Source: Virgisporangium aurantiacum (GTDB taxonomy: Bacteria > Actinomycetota > Actinomycetes > Mycobacteriales > Micromonosporaceae). From it: a stretch of 64,000 bases of DNA. Positions 49,423 to 57,998 of this stretch are shown piece after piece; the first letter of the stretch is position 1; each line of letters opens with the position of its first letter. The stretch is from positions 44,141 through 108,140 of the forward strand of contig NZ_BOPG01000082.1 in NCBI RefSeq assembly GCF_016863635.1, in the 5' to 3' direction. The notes below the pieces were generated by a model. It worked only from the letters and a program-made list of their open reading frames with translations. It did not search any database and was not told the DNA's origin. Position numbers and translations under genes: made by a program.

Positions 49423-50142
49423 TCAGTAACGGAAGAAAAAGGCCTTTGGCCATAGCAGATTCACCATAGCCGATGCGATCGCGAGCGCGTGTTCCTGTCC
49501 CGGGCACGCATGCGGACCGGCACCGAACGGATGTTCGCTCAGATCCACCGGCACCACCACGCCGGCGCGCACGCGCCGCGTCCGCGGAACCGGCGGGCCG
49601 CCGCGCAACGCCGCCTCGACCGACCCGGCCCGCATCCCGTCGCGCACCAGCGCCGCCGTCGCCTCGCACGCCTGAACCAGCAGCCCGATCCGCGCGGCCG
49701 ACTCCTCGCTCGCGTCGCCGGCCGCGAGGGCGTCCACCGCGTCGTCGGCGCACCGGTCGGCCGCCGGGCCGCCGTCGTGGTCGGGCTGGTAGGCCCGCGC
49801 GGCGGCCGCGATCCGCGCGGCAAGATCATCATCGTGGACGCCGAGAGCACGGCCGAGCACCGTCACCGGCACCGGCCGCGCCACCGCCGTCATCAGGTCG
49901 GTGCCCGGGGTGTCGATCCGTTCGAGGAGTGCCGCGGTCTCGGTGGCGGCGTCCCGGGCCAGCGCGCGCGGGTCGAGGTCCGCGAGCATCGCGACGGCGT
50001 ACGCCCGGCGCCTGCGGTGCGCCGGTCCGTCGCTGAACCGGGCGACCGTGGCGCGCAGCCACCCGATGCCCGATTCCGCCGGACCCACCGCGGGCATCCG
50101 GTACCGCTCGTCGTCGGTCAACACGGCATATGCGTCGTCCAT
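49423..50142 (-). CDS. Shortened cytochrome P450-like protein
   Basis: A 239-residue protein with the canonical heme loop FGAGPHACPG at about 206-215 (proximal ligand Cys213), followed by the L-helix pattern EHALAIASAMV. An I-helix-like QACEATAALV and an HRRRRAYAVAML C-helix are also present. Normal bacterial P450s have about 400 residues; here the N-terminal third and most of the sheet between the K-helix and heme loop are missing. The K-helix reads EAALR, so the conserved ExxR Glu is displaced. The frame is intact, so it is a compact relative, not an obvious pseudogene. It might bind heme without monooxygenase activity. Divergent from an ArsR gene. Confidence 0.75.
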   Translation of the reverse strand: MDDAYAVLTDDERYRMPAVGPAESGIGWLRATVARFSDGPAHRRRRAYAVAMLADLDPRALARDAATETAALLERIDTPGTDLMTAVARPVPVTVLGRALGVHDDDLAARIAAAARAYQPDHDGGPAADRCADDAVDALAAGDASEESAARIGLLVQACEATAALVRDGMRAGSVEAALRGGPPVPRTRRVRAGVVVPVDLSEHPFGAGPHACPGQEHALAIASAMVNLLWPKAFFFRY

Positions 50143-50161
50143 GGGGGAACGCTAGGCCCGC

Positions 50162-50187
50162 GACGGTTCGGCGCGCGCCGAACCGTC
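50162..50187. promoter_or_regulatory. 26-bp perfect palindrome, likely ArsR operator
   Basis: Bases 50162-50174 (GACGGTTCGGCGC) are the exact reverse complement of 50175-50187, so the whole 26 bases form a perfect palindrome. It lies in the 64-base gap between the divergent P450-like and ArsR-type genes, 20 bases from each start. ArsR-family dimers bind palindromes of this kind, so it should control both genes. Confidence 0.8.
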
Positions 50188-50206
50188 CGGCTGGCACGAT
50201 TGGCCC

Positions 50207-50905
50207 ATGTTGCCCGACGCCCAGGCACTGGCCGGCCTCGCCGGCCTGCTCGCCGACCGCACTCGGGCGGCGTTCTGCCTGGCGCTGCTCGACGGGCGGG
50301 CCTGGACCGCGGGCGAACTGGCCCGGGTGGCCGGCGTCGCCGCGCCCACGGCGTCGGAGCACATCAACCGGCTGCACGCCGGTGGGCTGGTCACCGAGCG
50401 GCGGCAGGGCCGGCACCGGTACGTCGAGTTGGCCGGCCCGGCGGTGGCCCGGCTGGTCGAGGACCTGCTGGCCGCGACCGCGCCGGCGGAACCGCCGCGC
50501 ACGTTGCGGGGCGTCAACGCGGCGGCGGCCCTGGCCCGCGGCCGCACCTGCTACGACCACCTCGCCGGGCGGCTCGGCGTCGCGGTGACCGACGCACTCG
50601 CGTCCCGCAAGCTTCTCGACCCGACCGGCGGGCTCTCCCTCACCCCGGCCGGCCGCGAATGGCTGACGATCGAGCTCGGCGTGGCACCCGAGCGGCTACG
50701 GGGCAGCCGGCCGCTGACGCGGGAATGCCTCGACTGGACCGAGCGACGTCCGCACCTCGCCGGCCTCGCGGGTGCGCTGATCGCGGAGACGTTCCTGCGC
50801 CGGGGATGGATCGCCCGGGTCGGAAGCGGTCGGGCGGTGCGCGTCACCCGGCCCGGTGCGGTCGCCCTGTGCGACCTTCTCGGCGTCGATCTCCCGCTCA
50901 GCTAG
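50207..50905 (+). CDS. ArsR-family regulator with C-terminal extension
   Basis: A 232-residue protein. The ArsR winged helix is at about 10-90 (LADRTRAAFCLALLDGRAWTAGELARVAGVAAPTASEHINRLHAGGLV, then GRHRYVEL). The second half (about 105-232) is an additional helical and winged region (ARGRTCYDHLAGRLGVAVTDALASRKLL...) seen in a subgroup of actinobacterial ArsR proteins. Metal-binding cysteine pairs of classical ArsR are absent, so it likely senses something other than metals, possibly heme or a small molecule linked to the P450-like partner. Confidence 0.88.
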   Translation: MLPDAQALAGLAGLLADRTRAAFCLALLDGRAWTAGELARVAGVAAPTASEHINRLHAGGLVTERRQGRHRYVELAGPAVARLVEDLLAATAPAEPPRTLRGVNAAAALARGRTCYDHLAGRLGVAVTDALASRKLLDPTGGLSLTPAGREWLTIELGVAPERLRGSRPLTRECLDWTERRPHLAGLAGALIAETFLRRGWIARVGSGRAVRVTRPGAVALCDLLGVDLPLS

Positions 50906-51872
50906 TCGGCGGCGTTCGCTGGACGCCGACGGTCGGACCGACCGGCTGGTCCGACCCCTCGACGCTCTCCCGCACCACGTAGGCCGGCCGACCCATGCCG
51001 CCGGCGTGGATGCGGCCCACGTACTCGCCGAGCACGCCGATGGCGATCATCTGCGCGGACGAGAACAGCGCGACCATCGCCGAGATCGTGGTGAAGCCGG
51101 CCACCGTGGTCGCGCCGTTGACGTAGAGCCAGATGAGCCGCACGAACAACGCCAGGCCGGCCAGACCGACCAGCAGACCCAGGTAGGTGACCAGCCGGAG
51201 CGGTGCGGTCGAGTACCCGAGCACCATGGTGGCGGCGTGTCTGAGCAGAACGCGGAAGGTGTAGCCGGAGGTGCCCTCGGCCCGTTCCGCCATCCGCACC
51301 TCCACCGCCCGGATGCGTGTCGTGCCCCACGACAACGCCACGTCGATCGAGACGTGCGGGCCGTTCACGAGGTCGAGCCCGTCCCGGAGAAAGCTCCGGA
51401 ACGCCCGGAAGGCGCTGGTCTGGACGGCGCCGCGCACACCGAGCGCGACGGACATGCCGGCCTTGGCCGAGCGTGACGCCATGCTGCGCAGGACGCCGTG
51501 CTCCTCGTCGCGCGCGATGCCGTACACCAGGTCGACCTCGTCGGTCAGCTCCGCCAGCAGGCGGGGGATCTCCTCCGGCGGGTGCTGCAGGTCGTCGTCC
51601 ATCGTGACGACGGTGTCGAACCGGGCCGCCCGTAGACCGGCGAGCAACGCGTTGTGCTGCCCGTAGTTGCGCGCCAGCCGGATCGCCCGCACCGGCACCT
51701 CACGCTGCGCCAGGTCGTGCGCGACGGCCCACGTGCCGTCCGGGCTCCCGTCGACGACGAGGATGATCTCGTACGCCGCCGTCGCCTCCGGAAGGATCTG
51801 CCGTAGCCGCGCGACCAGAGCCGGCAGGGTGCGCGCCGAGCGGTAGCAGGGGACGACGACGGATACGGACAT
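50898..51872 (-). CDS. Polyprenyl-phosphate glycosyltransferase, GT2 (GtrB/DPM1-like)
   Basis: A 324-residue membrane-anchored GT2 enzyme. The catalytic domain has SVVVPCYRSARTLPALVARL at the start and TMDDDLQHPPEEIPRLL with the DxD-type metal site, plus the GtrB-type SAFRAFRSFL and a late DVALSW segment. Two C-terminal membrane helices (about 240-260 and 275-295) anchor it. This plan belongs to GtrB and dolichol-phosphate mannose synthase types, which move a sugar from a nucleotide donor onto a polyprenyl phosphate. GtrA-type flippase is encoded nearby. It diverges from the KAS III-like gene across 51 bases. Confidence 0.92.
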   Translation of the reverse strand: MSVSVVVPCYRSARTLPALVARLRQILPEATAAYEIILVVDGSPDGTWAVAHDLAQREVPVRAIRLARNYGQHNALLAGLRAARFDTVVTMDDDLQHPPEEIPRLLAELTDEVDLVYGIARDEEHGVLRSMASRSAKAGMSVALGVRGAVQTSAFRAFRSFLRDGLDLVNGPHVSIDVALSWGTTRIRAVEVRMAERAEGTSGYTFRVLLRHAATMVLGYSTAPLRLVTYLGLLVGLAGLALFVRLIWLYVNGATTVAGFTTISAMVALFSSAQMIAIGVLGEYVGRIHAGGMGRPAYVVRESVEGSDQPVGPTVGVQRTPPTS

Positions 51873-51923
51873 ACTGCGCTCAACGAGCCGCCCCCACCCG
51901 GGACGCTGGTCGTTGCACAACAC

Positions 51924-52925
51924 ATGACCGAAGCAGCCGTCCTGGCCGGGATCGGCGGATTCCTCCCGCCGGCCAGGGTCACCAACGCGGAGCTGGGTGC
52001 TCGGTTGGGCGTCACCGACGAGTGGATCCACAGCCGCACGGGCATCCGCGAGCGGCGCGTCGTGGCGCCGGGCACGTCCACCGCCGATCTCGCGGTGGAG
52101 GCCGGCCGGCGCGCGTTGGCGTCCGCGGGCATCCCGACGGTGGATGCCGTGCTCGTCGCGACGACCACGCCGGACCACCCCATGCCGGCGACGGCGCCGG
52201 CGGTCGCTGCCCGGCTCGGACAGGGCACCGTGCCGGCGTTCGACCTCAACGCGGTCTGCGCGGGTTTCGTGTACGGGCTCGCGACGGGGGCGGCGTTGAT
52301 CCGCGGCGGTCTCGTCCAAAGCGTGCTGATGATCGGCGCGGACGTGTTCTCCAGCGTCGTCCGCTCCGACGACCGCATCACTGGCCCGCTGTTCGGCGAC
52401 GGAGCCGGCGCGGTGGTGCTCCGCGCGGGCCACGCCGACGAGCCCGGCGCACTCGTCGCCTTCGACCTCGGCAGCGACGGCGAGCTCGCGGAACTCATCA
52501 TGGTTCCGGGCGGCGGTTCCCGGCAGCGGTCCGGCGGTCAGGCTCCCGCTCCGGAGGAGATGTACTTCACCATGGACGGCAAGCGGGTCTTCGCCGCCGC
52601 CGTCCGTCACATGAGCCGGTCGTCCCGCGTTGTGCTGGAGCGGCTGGGCCGGACCCCGCACGAGGTCGACCGGATCGTCGGGCACCAGGCCAACGTCCGG
52701 ATCCTGCACGCGGTCGCCGATCAACTCGATGTGTCCCGGGACCGGCTGGTCGTGAACATCGAGCGGGTCGGTAACACCTCCGCCGCGTCGATTCCGTTGG
52801 CGTTGTGCGACGCGGCCGCCGCCGGCGACCTGCGGCCGGGGGAGTTCGTGCTCCTCACCGCGTTCGGCGGCGGCCTGGCCTGGGGCTCGACCGCGTTGAC
52901 CTGGCCGGCCGTGTCACCGGCCTGA
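51924..52925 (+). CDS. KAS III-like 3-oxoacyl-ACP synthase
   Basis: A 333-residue thiolase-fold enzyme of the FabH type. The catalytic triad is intact: Cys112 in LNAVCAGF, His254 in GHQANVRI and Asn284 in VGNTSAAS. IHSRTGIRERR near 35-45 is a FabH signature for the phosphopantetheine tunnel. It normally condenses acyl-CoA with malonyl-ACP. With a stand-alone ACP and a GNAT gene adjacent and a sugar aminotransferase in the same locus, it probably builds a short acyl group for an amino sugar rather than starting bulk fatty acids. Its end overlaps the convergent GNAT gene by 12 bases. Confidence 0.92.
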   Translation: MTEAAVLAGIGGFLPPARVTNAELGARLGVTDEWIHSRTGIRERRVVAPGTSTADLAVEAGRRALASAGIPTVDAVLVATTTPDHPMPATAPAVAARLGQGTVPAFDLNAVCAGFVYGLATGAALIRGGLVQSVLMIGADVFSSVVRSDDRITGPLFGDGAGAVVLRAGHADEPGALVAFDLGSDGELAELIMVPGGGSRQRSGGQAPAPEEMYFTMDGKRVFAAAVRHMSRSSRVVLERLGRTPHEVDRIVGHQANVRILHAVADQLDVSRDRLVVNIERVGNTSAASIPLALCDAAAAGDLRPGEFVLLTAFGGGLAWGSTALTWPAVSPA

Positions 52926-53414
52926 GCGGAGCTCGGTCCAGATCACCTCGCGGGCGTGCCCGTCGATCTCGGTCGTGTACCGGCGCTGGGGGACCTCGCG
53001 GAATCCGCAGCGCCGGTGCAGCTCCAGGACGGCGGTGTTGGAGGCGAGCGTCCGGCCACCGAGCACCGCCAGTCCGAGCACGTCGAACCCGTACCGGATG
53101 GCGGCCCGTTCCAGCCCGATCCACGCGGTGAGCAGGGCGCCACGGTCGCGGAGGCCGTCCACGTCGAGGAAGAAGCCCCACTCGGCGGTGCGCGCGACGG
53201 GGTCATGGTCCCGGAAGATGACCGCACCGGCCGGCACGCCGTCGGCTTCGTACACCAGCACCGTCGAGGCGGGGTCGACGCTCACCGCGGTCCACCAGTT
53301 CCAGTGCTCTTCCGGGGTGATTTCCGCGGTGTGGATGAAGTGCCGGCGTACGTCGGGGTGGTTGCGCCAGCGCCGGACGGCCTCGACGTCGCCGTCGGTC
53401 GCGGCCCGCAGCAC
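52914..53414 (-). CDS. GNAT-family N-acyltransferase
   Basis: A 166-residue acetyltransferase-fold protein: VLRAATDGDVEAVRRWRNHPDVRRHF at the start, the beta-bulge and pyrophosphate-loop region WGFFLDVDGLRDRGALLTAWIGLERAAIRYGF near 95, and ASNTAVLELHRRCGFREV at the C-terminus. The W-R-N pattern is common in enzymes acting on amino sugars (e.g. PseH-type). The GTG start is two bases after the ACP stop, so it likely receives the acyl group from that ACP or from CoA and passes it to the 4-amino group formed by the aminotransferase. Confidence 0.86.
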   Translation of the reverse strand: MLRAATDGDVEAVRRWRNHPDVRRHFIHTAEITPEEHWNWWTAVSVDPASTVLVYEADGVPAGAVIFRDHDPVARTAEWGFFLDVDGLRDRGALLTAWIGLERAAIRYGFDVLGLAVLGGRTLASNTAVLELHRRCGFREVPQRRYTTEIDGHAREVIWTELRSGR

Positions 53415-53416
53415 GG

Positions 53417-53665
53417 TCAGCCGGCGGTGGAGCGCGCGGCCCGGTGCCCGACGGCGGCGAGGTCCGAGACGGTCTGCGCGCCGGCCACCTCGGCGTCGTC
53501 GATCTCCACGCCGAGCTCCTTCTGCATCGCGAGGCCGACCTCGAGCATCGCGAGCGAGTCGAGTCCCAGGGCGTCGAGCCGGGTGTCCGGCGCCAACCGG
53601 TCGACCGGAACGCCCGCGATCCGCACAAGTACACCGGCAACGGTGTGGTACATCTCGTCGTCCAC
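53417..53665 (-). CDS. Acyl carrier protein
   Basis: An 82-residue stand-alone ACP with the phosphopantetheine attachment Ser37 in DALGLDSLAML. Four-helix pattern with acidic helix 2, as expected. GTG 53665 is the start because GAGGA lies five bases before it; ATG 53653 is an alternative. The gene lies between gtrA-type and GNAT genes with gaps of 8 and 2 bases, so it is part of the same operon and probably dedicated to the sugar-acylation pathway. Confidence 0.92.
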   Translation of the reverse strand: MDDEMYHTVAGVLVRIAGVPVDRLAPDTRLDALGLDSLAMLEVGLAMQKELGVEIDDAEVAGAQTVSDLAAVGHRAARSTAG

Positions 53666-53673
53666 TGTGGTCC

Positions 53674-54120
53674 TCACTCCCGGTTCGGTCTGGTCGGTCC
53701 ACAGGAGACAACGACCGGTGGAGCCGGTCGGTGGCGGAAGGTCCAGTACCGGTTCAGGTTGTAGTTGACCAGGGGCACCACGAGGATGACGATCGCCTGC
53801 GCCACCAACACCGGCAGGTGGGCGATCTCGACGAGGGCCGGCAGGCCGATGGCGGTGAAGGCCAGCGCGCCGAGGCAGATCACGTAGAAGCGGGCGAAGC
53901 CGGAAAGCCACGGCGCGGCGGAACCGAACACCACCGTGCGGTACAGCGGATAGGTCACGACCGTGGTCACGGCGTTCGCGACGACGGCCATCAGCAGGTA
54001 CGGCACCCGCCCGCCGGAGAGCAGCCAGCCACCGGCGAAGGACGAGTAGTAGACGGCGGCGGCGATCCCGCCGGCGAACAGGTACCGGACCCGCCGGTCT
54101 CGCACGATCCGCCCCAGCAC
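53674..54120 (-). CDS. GtrA-family flippase-like membrane protein
   Basis: A 148-residue protein with four membrane helices: RYLFAGGIAAAVYYSSFAG near 12-30, a second near 40-60, FARFYVICLGALAFTAIGLPAL near 75-96 and VAQAIVILVVPLVNYNLNRYWTFR near 105-128. NYNLNRYWTFR is the GtrA family hallmark. GtrA proteins are thought to flip polyprenyl-phosphate sugars across the membrane. Start GTG, three bases after the aminotransferase stop. Confidence 0.92.
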   Translation of the reverse strand: MLGRIVRDRRVRYLFAGGIAAAVYYSSFAGGWLLSGGRVPYLLMAVVANAVTTVVTYPLYRTVVFGSAAPWLSGFARFYVICLGALAFTAIGLPALVEIAHLPVLVAQAIVILVVPLVNYNLNRYWTFRHRPAPPVVVSCGPTRPNRE

Positions 54121-54123
54121 GGG

Positions 54124-55293
54124 TCAGCCGTGCAGCTTGAACGATTGCACCGACGCGACGACGTGGTCGAGCTCGTTCGGTGTCATCGCGGCGAACATCG
54201 GCAACCGGACCAGCCGGTCGGCGACGTTCTCGGTCACCGGGCAGCCACCCGGTGCGGTCCGGCCGAACCTCCGCCCGGCCGGAGAGGAGTGCAACGGCTG
54301 GTAGTGGAACGTCGCCTGCACTCCCCGTTCCGCCAGGTGCGCGATGATCGCCTGCCGGCTCCGCAGGTCGGGCATCAAGAGGTGGTACAGGTGCGCCGGG
54401 TGGGTGCGGTCGTCGGCCACGGTGGGTTGGGTCACGCCCTGCTGAACCGCCCAGTCGGCGAGTTCGTCGTGGTACGTGCGCCACACGTACATCCGGTCGC
54501 GTTGGCTCTCGTCGAACCGTTCCAGCTGGGCGGTGAGGAACGCGGCGAGCAGATCGGACAGCAGGTAGCTCGACCCGATGTCCATCCACCGGTACTTGTC
54601 GACCATGCCGCGGAAGAACTGGCTGCGGTTGGTCCCCTTCTCCCGGATGATCTCGGCCCGCTCCAGGTAGCGCTCGTCGTTGAAGACGAGCGCACCACCC
54701 TCGCCGCACTGGACGTTCTTGGTCTCGTGGAAGCTCTGGGTGGCCAGTGCGCCGAAGGAGCCGAGCGGCCGGCCGCCGAACGTTCCACCGAGACCGTGCG
54801 CGTTGTCCTCGACGACCACCAGGCCGTGCCGCGCCGCGATCGCGGCGATCTCGCGCATTTCGCAGCTGACGCCGGCATAGTGCATGACGACGATCGCCCT
54901 CGTGCGGTCGGTGACGGCCCGCTCGATCAACCGCTCGTCGACGTTGAGCGTGTCCGGCCGGCAGTCCACGAAGACCGGGGTGGCTCCCCGCAACGCGTAC
55001 GCCGTCGCGACGGAGCAGAACGTGAACGAGGGGACGATGACCTCGTCGCCCGGGCCCACGTCGAGCAGGATCGCGGTCATGTCCAGCGCGTGCGTACACG
55101 AGGTGGTCAGCAGCGCGGCGGGCGCGCCGACGAGGTCGACCAGCATGCGCGTCGCGCGCCGGGTGAACGGTCCGTCGCCGGAGAGCGGGCCGTCGTTCGT
55201 CGCCGCGACCAGATACTGCGTCTCCCGCCCGACCGGCCGGGTCCGGTTGAACGGCACCGTCAATCCGGCGGCAAGCGTCGTTCGTCTCTGCAC
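54124..55293 (-). CDS. DegT/DnrJ sugar aminotransferase, WecE-like
   Basis: A 389-residue PLP enzyme of the DegT/DnrJ/EryC1/StrS family. The PLP-binding lysine is Lys192 in SFHETKN, the cofactor Asp is in VVEDNAHG at about 161-168, and GEGGALVFND follows. SFHETKN with GEGGAL is characteristic of WecE (RffA), which makes dTDP-4-amino-4,6-dideoxygalactose from the 4-keto sugar. N-terminal VPFNRTRPVG and DGPLSGDGPFTRRA also fit. The product could equally be the gluco isomer (VioA type). Genes for dTDP-glucose synthesis are not in the window. Confidence 0.92.
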   Translation of the reverse strand: MQRRTTLAAGLTVPFNRTRPVGRETQYLVAATNDGPLSGDGPFTRRATRMLVDLVGAPAALLTTSCTHALDMTAILLDVGPGDEVIVPSFTFCSVATAYALRGATPVFVDCRPDTLNVDERLIERAVTDRTRAIVVMHYAGVSCEMREIAAIAARHGLVVVEDNAHGLGGTFGGRPLGSFGALATQSFHETKNVQCGEGGALVFNDERYLERAEIIREKGTNRSQFFRGMVDKYRWMDIGSSYLLSDLLAAFLTAQLERFDESQRDRMYVWRTYHDELADWAVQQGVTQPTVADDRTHPAHLYHLLMPDLRSRQAIIAHLAERGVQATFHYQPLHSSPAGRRFGRTAPGGCPVTENVADRLVRLPMFAAMTPNELDHVVASVQSFKLHG

Positions 55294-55304
55294 GTGGACG
55301 TCCT

Positions 55305-57740
55305 CTACCTATCGCTCGCCGGCTCGACCAGTTCGTACACCGCGGTGCGGCCCGATCGGAACCGGAACTCCGCGACATCGCCGGGCATGTTCGGCACCGG
55401 CCCGGTCTCGTCAACGAACAACCAACGCACGCGGTAGCGGCTCCGGAGCAACGCGGCACCGGCCACGTCCGGCGCCCGGAACACCGCGTCGTTGGCGGTG
55501 AGCTTCTCCGGATCCCAGTAGGGCACGAACCCCATCCAGGTTCCGCGCTCCTTCGCCACCTGGTGCGCCCGGTGGGTGAATCCCCAACCCTCCACGAGCA
55601 CCCGACGCTCGGTGTAGGCGGCGATGGCGAAGTGCAGGTTGACGCACGTCGGGTACCGCGCCGGCAGGCAGTGTGCGTTCGTCGCGATCAGGTCGTCCGG
55701 ATCGGAGTGGCCCCGTAGCCACCGTCCGGCCTCCCGGGTGCCCTCGGTGATGATCGGACCCGGCACCATCGGGTCGGCCGGTCGCTGCCGGAGCGCGTCG
55801 CCGCGCCAGCCCTGGCGGGCGCCGTCGGCGCCGAGACGCGTGTAGTTCTGGACCGTGGCCGCCACGCCGAAGCCGGCCAGCAGCGCGATGACCAGAGCAT
55901 GGCTGGTGCCCCGGAGCAGCGGCACCGACCGCCGGAAGAATGCCAGCGCGACGATCGCGACGGCCGCGCATCCGGCCAGTGCCAGGTACGGCCAGAGCAG
56001 CTCGGCGACGAGGTGCGTCGGGCCGGACGTGTTCCACGTCGCGGGCATCGTGGTCCGGTCAAGGCTCCGGGTCAGCCGCACCACGACCGCACCGGCGCAC
56101 ACCGCACCGAGCAGCATCGGCACGCGGAGGCGGGCGGGTGCCCCCGGTCGCAGCACCGCGGCGAGCCCGCCGACCGCGGCAACCGACAGGTACGGCCGGG
56201 CGGCCTCGAAGAAGAACCGTTGACTGTCGCCCTGCTGCGCGAGCAGCAGCATCGCCCCCGCGCCGGCGACGCCGAGACCGATCAGCAGCAGGACCGCCGG
56301 CTCCAGCACCTGACGTCGGCGCACGAGACCGGAGATGCCGGCCCACACGCAGATCCAGCACCACGCGGTCACGGCCAGCACGAGCAGCGGTCGCCACAGT
56401 CCCGGCCCGGCCAGCACTCCGGTACCGGTGATGCCGGCGAGGTTCAGGTTCTTCAGCGCGCCGACGTACAGACCGCCCTGCGCCGTCCCGCCGAACAGGA
56501 CCACCTGCGCGCACAGGCCGATCCCGAGGGCGATGCCGACGGCGCCGGTCGCGGGCCGGTGCAGCTGGCGGGCGGCCACCGCCCGACCGGCAATGACCAG
56601 AAGCAGCGCGGCCACCAGCAACGGCAGATAGGTCGCCTTCGCACCCGCGACGGCGGCGACCATCAGCCCGAACAACACCCACGCGGCGACACCGGTGGCC
56701 TGCCGCCGGAGCAGATCCACGAGGACGAGCACGACCGGCACGAACAGCAGCGCGCCGAACGTCTGGGTGGGGCCCGTCCACACCGTCAACCGCAGCACGG
56801 AACCGTCGTCGACCGGGCCGAAGGCGTTGGTTATGTGGAACGTCGGAAGCGGCCAGGCGTACGGGTCGGGCGCCAGCACGAACAGCGTGACGAATGGCGC
56901 GGCGATACCGGTCCACCACGCACCGAACAGCCGCATCGCCAACGGGGCCACGAGTACCACGAACGCGCCGAGCATCGGCAGCACCGCCAACCGCAGAAGC
57001 AACACCTGCGGCTCGATGCCGGTCACCCAACTGGTCGCGGCCATCTCGGCGTAGACGAACCAGTGATAGTAGAGCGGCTCACCGGCCAGCCACGGTACCT
57101 GCATCGGCATGTGGTGCTTCGCCTCGCCGATGAGCGCGAGGTGGAACGGCGAGTCGGTGTCGACGTTCGCGTAGCCGGGCCACGTGAGCCCGTACCAGCG
57201 GAAGAACTTCACGCTCCAGAGCACGGTCGCCGCGACGGTCGCGGCCAGGCACCACGAATACCACACCGGTGTCCGCCGTGCGTCCGGTGCGCCGCGGAAG
57301 TACCGGCGCAACCGCGGAACGGCGAGGAAAGTGCCGATGACGCCGACCGGCCAGGCGAGGACCAGGAACGGCACGTCGAGCCAGCGGCCGACGATGTACA
57401 CCGCCACCTCACCGGCGTATCCGACGGCGGCCCCGGCGGCCACGTCCGCGCCGAACCACCGGCCCGCGGGCGTCGCGGCGCGCCAGACCAGGGCGCCGGG
57501 AAGCACGACACACACGACGATGTACGCGGCGAACGCGGCGGTCGTGCCGACACCCACTCCGTAGAACGACAGCAGGGCCGTTGTCGCGAGCACGAGCAGT
57601 GCCGCCGGCGGCCAGCCGGAGCCGGCGAGCCACCGCAGCCGGCCCGCGCGGGTCGCCGGGGCGGAGGGTGCCGCCGGTTCGCCGGTGGGACCGACGCGCT
57701 GGGCGATGATCGGGGAGCGTTCATCGGTGGGCAGGGTCAC
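55305..57740 (-). CDS. Large polytopic membrane protein, GT-C-like
   Basis: An 811-residue protein with about 16 hydrophobic segments and a soluble C-terminal domain of about 140 residues (GRWLRGHSDPDDLIATNAHC...). An early extracytoplasmic loop carries NVDTDSPFHLALIGEAKHHMP, an acidic motif like those of GT-C enzymes that use polyprenyl-linked sugars. EPLYYHWFVYAEMAATSWVTG follows. It is the first gene of the minus-strand operon with the aminotransferase (11-base gap), GtrA, ACP and GNAT. A close paralogue is encoded at 60375-62741. The most likely role is transfer of the exported sugar to a surface acceptor. Confidence 0.72.
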   Translation of the reverse strand: MTLPTDERSPIIAQRVGPTGEPAAPSAPATRAGRLRWLAGSGWPPAALLVLATTALLSFYGVGVGTTAAFAAYIVVCVVLPGALVWRAATPAGRWFGADVAAGAAVGYAGEVAVYIVGRWLDVPFLVLAWPVGVIGTFLAVPRLRRYFRGAPDARRTPVWYSWCLAATVAATVLWSVKFFRWYGLTWPGYANVDTDSPFHLALIGEAKHHMPMQVPWLAGEPLYYHWFVYAEMAATSWVTGIEPQVLLLRLAVLPMLGAFVVLVAPLAMRLFGAWWTGIAAPFVTLFVLAPDPYAWPLPTFHITNAFGPVDDGSVLRLTVWTGPTQTFGALLFVPVVLVLVDLLRRQATGVAAWVLFGLMVAAVAGAKATYLPLLVAALLLVIAGRAVAARQLHRPATGAVGIALGIGLCAQVVLFGGTAQGGLYVGALKNLNLAGITGTGVLAGPGLWRPLLVLAVTAWCWICVWAGISGLVRRRQVLEPAVLLLIGLGVAGAGAMLLLAQQGDSQRFFFEAARPYLSVAAVGGLAAVLRPGAPARLRVPMLLGAVCAGAVVVRLTRSLDRTTMPATWNTSGPTHLVAELLWPYLALAGCAAVAIVALAFFRRSVPLLRGTSHALVIALLAGFGVAATVQNYTRLGADGARQGWRGDALRQRPADPMVPGPIITEGTREAGRWLRGHSDPDDLIATNAHCLPARYPTCVNLHFAIAAYTERRVLVEGWGFTHRAHQVAKERGTWMGFVPYWDPEKLTANDAVFRAPDVAGAALLRSRYRVRWLFVDETGPVPNMPGDVAEFRFRSGRTAVYELVEPASDR

Positions 57741-57998
57741 GACCGGTCAACGATCGCGCCATTCACCCGTCACGAGACCTGGTTGTGTCTCCTTCGGTTG
57801 AGCATCTGCCTCCGCGCCTGACAACGCCGGGAAACTCCAGCTCATCACGCGTGCCCCCGGAGGTGACCGGGCGAAATGAAGAGACCGACTCGCACCTCGT
57901 TACCCAATTTGCCACGAAAAGTCCACCCTCGCCATACATTGCTAGGGGATGGCGCGTCGGCACCGAAGCTGGCGCCTCGCAACGGGGGGTTAGACGCA

